Assembly: GCA_030016455.1 (NCBI GenBank)
Contig: JASEJH010000072.1
Coordinates: 1-7,287 of the forward strand
Direction of reading: 5' to 3'
DNA: 7,287 bases
Source of the DNA: Thermoanaerobacteraceae bacterium
Lineage (GTDB): Bacteria; Bacillota; Desulfotomaculia; Desulfotomaculales; Ammonificaceae
Shown here: positions 1 to 6,528 of the stretch, piece by piece
Position numbering within the stretch: position 1 is the stretch's first letter
How the letters are laid out: the number at the start of each line of letters is the position of its first letter
The notes under the pieces: generated by a model
Told to the model about the DNA's origin: nothing
Databases searched by the model: none
What the model saw: only the letters and a program-made list of their open reading frames with translations
Translations under genes and position numbers: made by a program

Positions 1-5
1 AAACG

Positions 6-491
6 ATGACGATTAATCATCCGTGTGCCGTAAAGGAGACCTACGACACGGAGCTAAGCACCATTCTCGACGTCTACCGGGGAAAACCGGAGCAGCTAAT
101 CGCCGGGCTTTTGGCCATCCAGCGGCATTACGGCTACCTGCCGGAAAAGGCGATGCGGGCTCTGGCCAGGGAACTAAAAGTCCCCTTCAGCAAGGTTTAC
201 GGTGTGGCCACTTTCTACGCACAGTTCCGGCTGAAACCGTGCGGCCGCCACCTGATAAGCGTCTGCCTCGGGACAGCCTGCCAGGTCCGGGGCGGCGAAC
301 GGATTTACCGGCGGCTGAAGCGGGAGTTGGGGGTAAAGTTAGGCGGGACCACGCCCGACGGACGTTTCACCCTCGAAACGGTCTCCTGCGTCGGCGCCTG
401 CGGCATGGCTCCGGTCGTGGTGGTTGACGAGGATACCCACGGCAGGCTGACGCCCGAAAAGACGCTCAAGGTCATCCAAAAATACGAGTAG
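6..491 (+). CDS. nuoE: NuoE/HydC-like [2Fe-2S] subunit of NAD(P)-linked formate dehydrogenase
   Basis: This is a 161-residue thioredoxin-fold ferredoxin subunit of the NuoE (24 kDa, complex I)/HydC/HymA family. It should carry one [2Fe-2S] cluster that exchanges electrons with the FMN of its NuoF partner. The N-terminal half is the helical NuoE segment, with the family motif VYGVATFYAQF at about residues 64-74. The four cluster ligands follow as C87-x4-C92 (CLGTAC) and C128-x3-C132 (CVGAC). The protein ends with the usual GRLTPEK segment and helix, so it appears complete. Length is normal for the family. The ATG at 6 is the first available start, but only five bases precede it, so its ribosome binding site and the promoter lie outside the window and a start further upstream cannot be excluded. 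It lies 39 nt before the nuoF start, on the same strand, and is presumably the first or an early gene of the operon. Confidence 0.93.
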   Translation: MTINHPCAVKETYDTELSTILDVYRGKPEQLIAGLLAIQRHYGYLPEKAMRALARELKVPFSKVYGVATFYAQFRLKPCGRHLISVCLGTACQVRGGERIYRRLKRELGVKLGGTTPDGRFTLETVSCVGACGMAPVVVVDEDTHGRLTPEKTLKVIQKYE

Positions 492-514
492 CAGGCATTC
501 CAAAGCAATAAACC

Positions 515-519
515 AGGAG
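515..519 (+). promoter_or_regulatory. Shine-Dalgarno site deciding the GTG start of nuoF
   Basis: AGGAG at 515-519 lies 11 nt before GTG 531 and 23 nt before the next in-frame ATG (543). The spacing favours the GTG start, which adds four residues to the protein. No terminator is visible between the nuoE stop (491) and this site, which supports cotranscription. Confidence 0.6.
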
Positions 520-530
520 TTGGTTGTTAC

Positions 531-2483
531 GTGGAATCTTTAATGGATAAATGCTGCTCGCAGTGCCGGCACACCCCGGCAACCCCGTGCCGCGATTACA
601 TCGTCTGCCGGCGCGAAGGGCCGTTTTGCCACGACGACGAAGTCTGCAAGCAAAAACGGCGGGAGTTTCTCACCCGCATCATGGCGCGGCCGGAGTCGGG
701 ACAGCAAAAAGTAGTGGTCTGCGGCGGGCTCAACTGCAGTTCGGGTGGCGCCTTCGGCTTGATCGATCTCTTCCGTGCCGAGGTGACCCGGCAGAAACTT
801 GGAGACAAGGTACAGGTTGTTCTTTCCGGATGCAGGGGATTCTGCGAGCAGGGGCCGAGCGTGATCATCGAACCGGACCGGACTTTTTACCGCTGGGTGA
901 CAGCGGAAGATGTCCCCGAAATTGTAGCCCTGCACCTTAAGGAAAACCAGGTGGTAGAACGGTTGCTTTACCAGGACCCGGAAACAGGCCTTCTGTGCCG
1001 AAGCTGCGACGACATTCCGTTTTACCGGCGGCAGATGAAGGTGGTCTTGGAGCACTGCGGTTTCATAAATCCCGAAGACATTGCGGAGTACGTCGCCGTC
1101 GGCGGTTACCGGGCGCTGACCCAGGCGCTCACCGGAATGTCACCTGAAGAGGTCCTGGCGGAAATCAAAAAATCAGGCCTGCGGGGCCGGGGCGGTGCCG
1201 GTTTCCCTACGGGTAAAAAATGGGAATCCGCCCGGCGGGTTCCAAGCAACAAGCGCTATGTAATCTGCAACGCGGATGAGGGTGACCCGGGCGCTTTTAT
1301 GGACCGGGCGGTGCTGGAAGGAAACCCGCACTCGGTCCTGGAAGGGATGCTTCTCTGTGCTTACGTCATCGGGTCGGACGAAGGGTACATTTACGTACGG
1401 GCGGAATACCCGCTGGCCGTGCGGCGGCTGCGGATCGCCATCGAGCAGGCGGAACGCTACGGCCTTTTGGGCGAAAATATCTTAAACTCCGGGCTGAACT
1501 TCCGGATTCACATCAACGAAGGCGCCGGCGCCTTCGTCTGCGGCGAGTCTACGGCCCTGATGGCTTCTATCGAAGGCAACCGGGGAGTCCCGCGGATCAA
1601 GGTGCCCCGGTCAACGGAAAAAGGCCTTTTCGGTAAACCGACGGTTTTAAACAACGTCGAAACCTTCGCCAATGTGCCAAAGATCATCCTCAAGGGGGGC
1701 GCATGGTTCGCGACCATCGGTACCGAGCGGAGCAAGGGAACCAAGATCTTCGCCCTCACCGGAAAAGTACGCAACACGGGGCTGGTGGAGGTTCCGATGG
1801 GGATTACCCTCCGGGAGCTTATCTTCGATATCGGAGGCGGGATCAAGGGCGGAAAAAGGTTCAAAGCCGTTCAGATCGGAGGCCCTTCGGGCGGCAGCCT
1901 TCCGGAAGACATGCTTGACCTGCAGATTGATTACGAATCCCTGACCGGTGCCGGAGCGATGATGGGGTCGGGAAGCATGGTTGTAATGGATGAAGACAAC
2001 TGTATGGTCAACATGGCGCGGTTCTTTCTGAACTTTACCGAACGGGAATCCTGCGGTAAGTGTACCCCTTGCCGGGAAGGAACCACGCGGATGCTGGAAA
2101 TCCTTGAAAAAATAACCACAGGCAAAGGCAGCCTCAGCGATATCCCGCTTTTGGAATATCTAGGAGGTGTTGTCAAGACCACGTCTTTCTGCGGCCTGGG
2201 TACTTCAGCGCCGAACCCCGTCCTTACTACGTTGAGCTACTTCCGCAACGAGTACTTAAAGCATATCCAGGACAAGCGGTGCCCGGCAGGCGAATGCATC
2301 GCCCTGCGCCAGTTCATGATTATTGCGGAAAAATGTACCGGTTGCGGCGCCTGCCGCTATGTCTGCCCGGCACATGCGGTGAGTGGCGAAAAAAAGAAAG
2401 TCCACCGGATAGATCCGGACGCCTGCATCAGGTGCGGACGCTGTTTTGAGATCTGTAAATACCAGGCCGTCAAGCGACGTTAA
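531..2483 (+). CDS. nuoF: NuoF/HydB-like FMN, NAD(P) and Fe-S subunit of formate dehydrogenase
   Basis: This 650-residue diaphorase subunit should oxidise or reduce NAD(P)H at FMN and pass electrons to the formate dehydrogenase subunit. Domains in order are as follows. Residues 1-45 are a Cys-rich N-terminal extension (C8, C9, C12, C20, C26, C33, C39). Residues about 58-140 are a thioredoxin-like [2Fe-2S] domain (C64, C69, C101, C105). Next is the NuoF core, with glycine-rich FMN motif GLRGRGGAGFPTGKKW (216-231), nucleotide-site motif NADEGDPGAFMDR (247-259) and GAGAFVCGES (331-340). A [4Fe-4S] site follows with C508-x2-C511-x2-C514 and C554. CPAGEC (584-589) forms a linker. The C-terminal ferredoxin domain binds two [4Fe-4S] clusters (C602/C605/C608/C612 and C632/C635/C638/C642). 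It is longer than complex I NuoF (about 445 residues) and matches the HydB-type layout of bifurcating hydrogenases and formate dehydrogenases. NADH versus NADPH preference cannot be read from sequence. Its stop overlaps the Shine-Dalgarno site of fdhA. Confidence 0.95.
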   Translation: MESLMDKCCSQCRHTPATPCRDYIVCRREGPFCHDDEVCKQKRREFLTRIMARPESGQQKVVVCGGLNCSSGGAFGLIDLFRAEVTRQKLGDKVQVVLSGCRGFCEQGPSVIIEPDRTFYRWVTAEDVPEIVALHLKENQVVERLLYQDPETGLLCRSCDDIPFYRRQMKVVLEHCGFINPEDIAEYVAVGGYRALTQALTGMSPEEVLAEIKKSGLRGRGGAGFPTGKKWESARRVPSNKRYVICNADEGDPGAFMDRAVLEGNPHSVLEGMLLCAYVIGSDEGYIYVRAEYPLAVRRLRIAIEQAERYGLLGENILNSGLNFRIHINEGAGAFVCGESTALMASIEGNRGVPRIKVPRSTEKGLFGKPTVLNNVETFANVPKIILKGGAWFATIGTERSKGTKIFALTGKVRNTGLVEVPMGITLRELIFDIGGGIKGGKRFKAVQIGGPSGGSLPEDMLDLQIDYESLTGAGAMMGSGSMVVMDEDNCMVNMARFFLNFTERESCGKCTPCREGTTRMLEILEKITTGKGSLSDIPLLEYLGGVVKTTSFCGLGTSAPNPVLTTLSYFRNEYLKHIQDKRCPAGECIALRQFMIIAEKCTGCGACRYVCPAHAVSGEKKKVHRIDPDACIRCGRCFEICKYQAVKRR

Positions 2484-2488
2484 GGGGG
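2482..2488 (+). promoter_or_regulatory. Shine-Dalgarno site for the TTG start of fdhA
   Basis: AAGGGGG at 2482-2488 begins inside the nuoF stop codon (TAA 2481-2483) and ends 8 nt before TTG 2497. This placement selects TTG 2497 over the upstream in-frame ATG 2446, which would lie inside nuoF without a ribosome site, and over ATG 2518. The overlap of stop codon and ribosome site implies translational coupling of nuoF and fdhA. Confidence 0.75.
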
Positions 2489-2496
2489 ATCCACGG

Positions 2497-5184
2497 TTGG
2501 CAAAAGAAGTAACGCTGATGATAAACGGGCAAGAAATCACCGTACCAGCAGGAACCACCGTTCTTGAAGCCGCCCGGCAGGCGGATATTTATATCCCCAC
2601 GCTGTGTTACGACCCGGAGCTGTCGCTCTGGGGCGGCTGCCGGTTGTGTATCGTTGAGGTGCGTGGTTGGAAAAATCTTCCTGCCTCCTGCATTACGCCC
2701 GTGCGCCAGGGGATGGTCGTGGAAACCGAAAGTCCCGCGGTGCGCCATGCCCGCCGGACCCTGATCGAACTTCTCCTGGCAAACCACCCCGAGGACTGCC
2801 TTGCGTGTGAGCGCACCGGGGCTTGCGCCTTACAGGACCTGGCCTACCGGTACGGAATAAGGCAATCGAGCTTCACCGGCAAGCGGCGCAACCATACAAT
2901 CGAGAGCGGCAATCCGTTCATCGTCCGGGACATGAACAAGTGCATCCTCTGTGGCCTCTGTGTCCGGGTCTGCAGCGAAATTGTGGGGCGCTCTGCTATT
3001 GATTTCGCCAACAGGGGTTTTTTCAGCAAGGTTGCCGCGCCCATGGACCTGCCGCTGGAAAGGTCGGAATGCGTTTTTTGTGGCAACTGCATCTCCGTGT
3101 GCCCGGTCGGGGCGCTAACCGGAAAGCCGATGTGGGGACAGGGCCGGCGCTGGGAGATAAAGAAGGTTCAAACCGTCTGTCCTTACTGCGGCACAGGGTG
3201 TTCCTTCAACCTCAACGTGAAAGACGATCGGGTGATCGGCGTTACCTCTAATCCCGACGCTCCAGTTAACGGGCGCTGGCTCTGCATTAAAGGACGTTTC
3301 GGTTTCGGCTTCATCCACCACCGGGAGCGCATCCAGATGCCACTGATCCGCGACCCCTTTCTTTTCAGCAAGGTCAACTGGGACCAGGCGATCGGGCTGG
3401 CGGCGAGGAAACTGAAAGAAATAAAGGCCAAACACGGCCCGGATTCCATCGGCGTGCTGGCTTCTGCCCGGTGCACAAACGAAGAGAACTACCTACTGAA
3501 TAAATTCGCGCGAGCGGTTATCGGTACCAATAACATAGACCATTGCGCCCGCCTCTGACACTCTCCCACCGTCGCCGGTCTGGCGGCAGCGTTCGGGAGC
3601 GGAGCGGCTACCAACACCCTTGGGGAAATCCCCGAGGCAGAGTTTATTCTGGTTATTGGCAGCAACACCACCGAAACGCACCCGGTGGTGGCCATCCAGA
3701 TCCAGAAGGCTTTGCGCCGCGGGGCGACGCTGGCTGTTGTGGACCCGCGGGTAACGGAAATAGCTTCCCGGGCTCACCACCACCTGCAGCTCAAACCTGG
3801 CACCGACGTGGCGCTTTTGAACGCCTTCGCCCAGGTCATCCTTGAAGAAGACCTGTGGGACAAGGAATTCGTGGCCACCCAAACGGAGAATTTTGAAGCC
3901 TTCCGGGAAACCGCGCAACAGTACCCACCCGACTTTGCAGCCGCGCTCACGGGGGTGCCGGCAGACACCATTCGGGAGGTCGCCCGGGGTTACGCCCGGG
4001 CAAAAAAGGCGGTCATCCTTTATACCATGGGAATCACCCAGCACACTTGCGGTACGAACAACGTCCTGGCTATCGCTAACCTGGCGATGCTGTGCGGGCA
4101 CGTAGGAAAAGAGTCCTGCGGCGTATACCCGCTGCGGGGCCAGAATAACGTTCAGGGCGCGTGCGACATGGGGGCACTGCCGGACGTACTTCCCGGCTAC
4201 CAGCGGCTCGACGACCCCAGGGTGCGCACCAAGTTTCAAGCGGCCTGGAATGCTCGATTACCTGAAAATCCAGGACTTACCGCGCCGGAAATGTTTGAGG
4301 CCGCTGCCGAAGGCCGGATCAAGGCGATGTACATCGTGGGCGAAAACCCCCTGTTAACGGAAGCTGACAGCAGCCTGGTCAAGAAGGCGCTGGAAAAACT
4401 GGAATTTCTGGTGGTCCAGGACCTTTTCCTTACCGAGACCGCTCAATACGCCCACGTGGTTTTGCCGGCAGCAAGCTTCGCTGAAAAAGACGGCACCTTT
4501 ACCAATACCGAGCGCCGGATTCAGCGGGTTCGCCAGGCCATTCCGCCGGTGGGACAATCAAAGCCGGACGGGGAAATAATCTGCCTCCTTGCGCAGGCCA
4601 TGGGCTACCCGATGTGGTACAGTTCCCCGGCGGAGGTGCTGGTGGAAATAGCCAGCCTTACGCCGATCTACGGCGGGGTTTCGTACGCTTATCTGGAGGA
4701 AGAAGGGCTCTTCTGGCCCTGCCCGCAACCCGGTCATCCCGGAACCAGAATCCTGCACCAAAACCTGTTTGTCCGGGGCAAAGGGCGTTTCCATCCGGTG
4801 AGCTTCGCCGCACCCGACGAGCAACCGGATGAAGCATACCCGTTCCTGCTGATTACCGGCAGGTACCTGACCCACTACCACACCGGTTCGATGACCCGCC
4901 GGACACCGCTTGGTTTCTACCAGGTGGCTTCCCTGGAGCTGAATCCCGAGGACGCCGCACGGTTGGGCATCACTTGCGGGGACCGCGTCCAGGTAACCTC
5001 CCGCCGGGGAATGGTGAAGATGCCCGCCGTTTTAAACGAGAATCTGCCTGCAGGCGTGGTCTTTGCCACCTTCCACTCGGCAGAGAGTCCGGTCAACCTG
5101 CTGGTCGGCCCGGCGCGCGACCCCGTAGCGAAAATCCCTGGATTTAAGGGAGTCGCCGTGCGGATTGAGAAAGCGATCAGGTGA
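2497..5184 (+). CDS. fdhA: Formate dehydrogenase catalytic subunit, selenocysteine-containing (TGA 3556-3558 read as Sec)
   Basis: This 895-residue Mo/W-bis-pterin formate dehydrogenase interconverts formate and CO2 in the cytoplasm. The TTG start follows a strong ribosome site; the TGA inside the gene is Sec354. Residues 1-about 80 are a NuoG-like [2Fe-2S] domain (C37, C48, C51, C65). A His-ligated [4Fe-4S] site follows (H97, C101, C104, C110), then a two-cluster ferredoxin domain (C149/C152/C155/C159 and C192/C195/C198/C202). The molybdopterin oxidoreductase domain starts with CPYCGTGC (C228, C231, C235, with C263) and conserved K265 in LCIKGRF. The active site reads HCARL-Sec354-HSPTVAGL, with H355 next to Sec as in E. 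coli FdhF. RGQNNVQGACDMG gives R547, equivalent to the substrate-site arginine. Residues about 782-895 are the C-terminal pterin-binding domain, with TGRYLTHYHTGSMTRR (787-802). Length and layout resemble the Moorella NADP-dependent enzyme. Metal (Mo or W) cannot be decided. Automated callers would split this gene at 3558. Confidence 0.96.
3556..3558 (+). other. Recoded TGA codon: selenocysteine 354 of FdhA
   Basis: The in-frame TGA falls exactly where formate dehydrogenases carry the metal-ligating Sec or Cys. The reading frame and protein similarity continue without a shift on both sides (NIDHCARL before, HSPTVAGLAAAFGSGAATNTL after). A SECIS-like hairpin follows immediately. The SelA, SelB and SelC machinery is not in this window and must be encoded elsewhere. 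Confidence 0.95.
3559..3599 (+). promoter_or_regulatory. Bacterial SECIS element for Sec insertion in fdhA
   Basis: This mRNA hairpin lies directly after the TGA, where bacterial SelB-binding SECIS elements sit inside the coding region. The upper stem is GTCGCC (3571-3576) paired with GGCGGC (3582-3587), one pair being U-G, closing a five-base loop GGTCT (3577-3581). The lower stem is CTCCC (3563-3567) paired with GGGAG (3595-3599), separated by an asymmetric internal loop of 3 and 7 nt. The GGTCT apex matches the loop of the E. coli fdhF SECIS (AGGUCU) and lies about 19 nt after the TGA, a normal distance. Pairing was worked out by eye; no folding energy was calculated. Confidence 0.85.
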
Positions 5185-5226
5185 GAAGTCAGCGTTCGGA
5201 AGTCAGAAGTTAGAAGTTAGAAGCTT
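5185..5226 (+). repeat. Heptanucleotide tandem repeat, six units
   Basis: Starting just after the fdhA stop, the sequence reads in 7-bp units: GAAGTCA, GCGTTCG (degenerate), GAAGTCA, GAAGTTA, GAAGTTA, GAAGCTT. Four of the six units follow GAAGT(C/T)A exactly and the last matches five of seven bases. It is noncoding and overlaps neither flanking gene beyond the fdhA stop. Short heptameric tandem repeats are known in several bacterial groups; no function is evident here. Confidence 0.75.
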
Positions 5227-5310
5227 TTCAAACTCCTTGGGTTTGGAGCGAGCAGGGTAAACTTTGCCCACCATTCCACAGGTCTGCAAACCTTAAACTT
5301 AAACTCCAAA

Positions 5311-5325
5311 TGCACCCGGCGTGCA
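5311..5325 (-). terminator. Weak hairpin downstream of fdhD
   Basis: TGCAC (5311-5315) and GTGCA (5321-5325) form a 5-bp stem around CCGGC, 6 nt beyond the fdhD stop. On the minus strand it is followed by a moderately T-rich stretch (ATTTGGAGTTTAAG) but no proper T-run. It could help end fdhD transcription, yet the stem is short. Two further weak hairpins lie towards fdhA (5229-5245 and 5255-5269). No strong terminator for the formate dehydrogenase operon was found in 5185-5331. Confidence 0.25.
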
Positions 5326-5331
5326 GGCGAT

Positions 5332-6039
5332 TTAGCTCACCCCAAGGCGTTCCGGATACGTGTACACGTTGAACCGCTCGCCGCGGGCGAAGCCGACCAG
5401 GGTAATGCCCTGCGCAGCCGCAATTCCCAGTCCCTCCGAGGTGGGCGCCGCCGGAGAAACCACCACCGGTATTCCCATCCGTGCTACCCGGTTCACCACT
5501 TGCGCGGTAAGACGGCCGCTGAAGGCAAGGATCAGCTCCCCAGGCGCAAGTCTTTCCCGGAGCAGAAAACCGGTCAGTTTGTCCAGCACGTTCAAACGCC
5601 CCGTATCCTCGGTGGAGAAAAGAACAGCGTCCTGCCGGGCAAGAAGCCCGCAGTGGACCGCGCCGGTCTGCCGGAAGAGCCGGTTCCCGGCAAGGGCGTC
5701 AGCAAGCTGGCGGACTGTTGCGGGAGAGATGGCCGGGGTCCCAGCCCCAGGAGGTGCCGGATTGGCCGCTTTCGCTTCCGGGGCGCGGCGTTTTACCCAC
5801 GCCCGGTTCTGGTCCGGATCAAAAGCGAATGATTCCACTTCGTCACCGCTTTCAATAAGGCCGGCGTGGAAAAGGTATCCTAAAACGAGGAGTTCGGGGT
5901 CGGACGGGAGAAAATAAATTGTCTGGAGGAGTTCTCCGTCGAGATGGATGCTCAAGCGCGTCTCAAGTGCGATCGTGTCGGCAAGCTCCTCCCATTTCCC
6001 CGCCGTAAAGCGGTAAATTCGCCGGATAGAAGTCACCAA
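5332..6039 (-). CDS. fdhD: FdhD-like formate dehydrogenase accessory protein lacking the CxxC motif
   Basis: FdhD proteins bind the bis-pterin guanine dinucleotide cofactor and pass sulfur from a cysteine desulfurase to it, activating formate dehydrogenases. This 235-residue protein shows family signatures: ELLVLGYLFHAGLI (about 49-62), QTGAVHCGLLA (124-134), STEDTGRLNVLDKLTG (142-157, usual form EDVGRHNALDK), LAFSGRLTAQVV (171-182), PTSEGLGIAAAQGITLVGFARG (199-220) and the terminal RFNVYTYPERL. The loop that in E. coli FdhD carries C121 and C124 should fall near residues 80-105, which here are Arg-, Ala- and Pro-rich with no Cys. C130 is the only cysteine in the protein. E. coli FdhD is 277 residues, so this one is short. 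The TTG start at 6039 has GAGGGGAG (6051-6044) 4 nt upstream; GTG at 6036 is an equally possible start. It is convergent to the fdhA operon. The family call is firm; sulfurtransferase activity is in doubt. Confidence 0.9.
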   Translation of the reverse strand: MVTSIRRIYRFTAGKWEELADTIALETRLSIHLDGELLQTIYFLPSDPELLVLGYLFHAGLIESGDEVESFAFDPDQNRAWVKRRAPEAKAANPAPPGAGTPAISPATVRQLADALAGNRLFRQTGAVHCGLLARQDAVLFSTEDTGRLNVLDKLTGFLLRERLAPGELILAFSGRLTAQVVNRVARMGIPVVVSPAAPTSEGLGIAAAQGITLVGFARGERFNVYTYPERLGVS

Positions 6040-6075
6040 GGCGCTCCCCTCGCAAACCGTACAGAATTCAGAACT

Positions 6076-6103
6076 ATTATAAACCGTCGGACGGGAGGTT
6101 CAA
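6076..6103 (-). promoter_or_regulatory. Probable sigma-70-type promoter for fdhD
   Basis: On the minus strand TTGAAC (6103-6098) is followed after 16 bp by a perfect TATAAT (6081-6076). Transcription would start near 6069, leaving a leader of about 30 nt before the fdhD start. The -35 box touches the ribosome binding site (GGGAGG 6093-6098) of the divergent small gene, so the two genes share a compact 68-bp control region. The plus strand has TATTAT at 6075-6080 but no matching -35 box. Confidence 0.55.
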
Positions 6104-6107
6104 ATAA

Positions 6108-6302
6108 GTGAAAGAAAAAACCGCAGCAGAAGTTCCCCGGGACGTGCTGGAAGCAGTGCGCCGGGCCGCTCCCGAAAAAAGGATCACCTGCGCCCGGGCG
6201 CACCAACTGGCTGCAGAACTGAAAGTACCACTGCGCCAAATCGGCGCGGCCTGCGACGCTTTAGGGATAAAAATCAAAGAGTGCCAGTTGGGCTGTTTTT
6301 AG
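6108..6302 (+). CDS. Small conserved-looking Cys protein with C-terminal CQLGCF
   Basis: This 64-residue protein starts at GTG 6108, 9 nt after a strong ribosome site GGGAGG (6093-6098). It is basic at the N terminus and predicted helical. The segment ITCARAHQLAAELKVPLRQI (26-45) and the following ACDALGIKI look like a small helix-turn-helix-type fold. Cysteines are C28, C49, C59 and C63, the last two in the terminal CQLGCF. From memory, similar short proteins ending in IKI..CQLGCF occur in other anaerobes, but this could not be checked and no function is claimed. It diverges from fdhD across 68 bp. The cysteine pattern could bind a metal, a cluster or sulfur. It lacks a signal peptide or membrane segment. 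The good ribosome site, sensible length and ordered Cys pattern argue that it is a real gene. Confidence 0.7.
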   Translation: MKEKTAAEVPRDVLEAVRRAAPEKRITCARAHQLAAELKVPLRQIGAACDALGIKIKECQLGCF

Positions 6303-6342
6303 AGCGCCGCCGACCAAGCAGGAATAGCTTTTCGCGATGATT

Positions 6343-6408
6343 CGCCGTGCCGGACCGGCGTCCGTTGCCGGTGTAAGACCGCAAGGCAGTCCAAAACGGG
6401 GCAAACCC
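6343..6408. repeat. Run of small consecutive hairpins
   Basis: Three potential stems follow each other. First, CGCCG (6343-6347) pairs with CGGCG (6356-6360). Second, TTG-C-CGGT (6365-6372, with C6368 bulged) pairs with ACCGCAA (6378-6384) around loop GTAAG. Third, GGG (6399-6401) pairs with CCC (6406-6408) around CAAA. An alternative outer pairing of CCGTT (6362-6366) with AACGG (6395-6399) competes with the second and third stems. Pairing is by eye and part of it may reflect the high GC content. Confidence 0.4.
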
Positions 6409-6439
6409 TTCTAGGAGACCGCTTTACAAACTTCGCCTG

Positions 6440-6528
6440 CCCGGCACTCAACTCTGTGGTATAACCTGCGCTCAAGCAAACAGGCATTAGAGTATCTCGT
6501 ATCCTTTTACGTTGAGTTGAGTGCCGGG
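6440..6528. repeat. Perfect 15-bp inverted repeat with 59-nt interior, followed by a T-run
   Basis: The left arm CCCGGCACTCAACTC (6440-6454) is the exact reverse complement of GAGTTGAGTGCCGGG (6514-6528). A G-T pair (6439/6529) would extend it by one. On the plus strand the right arm runs into TCGTTTTT (6529-6536), resembling the end of a terminator-closed RNA. The interior (6455-6513) can form a small stem CCTG (6465-6468)/CAGG (6480-6483). Either a structured noncoding RNA with a closing stem or a miniature element with 15-bp terminal repeats would fit. No flanking target duplication was seen. Confidence 0.7.

Noticed and set aside
2446..2496. ATG 2446 as the start of fdhA
   Set aside because: It would overlap the end of nuoF by 38 bp without a ribosome site. 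TTG 2497 has AAGGGGG at good spacing and begins right at the conserved [2Fe-2S] domain.
3556..3558. Premature stop making fdhA a pseudogene
   Set aside because: The frame is intact on both sides, the TGA is exactly at the Sec position of the family, and a SECIS-like hairpin follows.
3493..4239. 248-codon open frame on the minus strand
   Set aside because: It lies antisense within fdhA, has no family resemblance, and is a typical shadow in GC-rich coding DNA.
5185..5226. CRISPR array
   Set aside because: Units are 7 bp with no spacers; it is a simple tandem repeat.
5360..5917. 185-codon open frame on the plus strand
   Set aside because: It is antisense to fdhD, whose protein motifs are clear; the composition is Arg/Ser/Pro-rich, as expected of a shadow frame.
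6303..6440. Molybdenum cofactor, cobalamin or cyclic-di-GMP riboswitch
   Set aside because: Hairpins are present but none of the conserved core motifs I know for these classes could be matched, and no gene starts downstream on the plus strand.
6299..6487. 62-codon open frame on the minus strand in the intergenic region
   Set aside because: It runs through the hairpin-rich block and one arm of the inverted repeat, shows no recognisable motif and has no clear ribosome site.
6440..6528. Insertion sequence
   Set aside because: The span is 89 bp with no transposase and no flanking target duplication. A miniature element remains possible and is mentioned as such.
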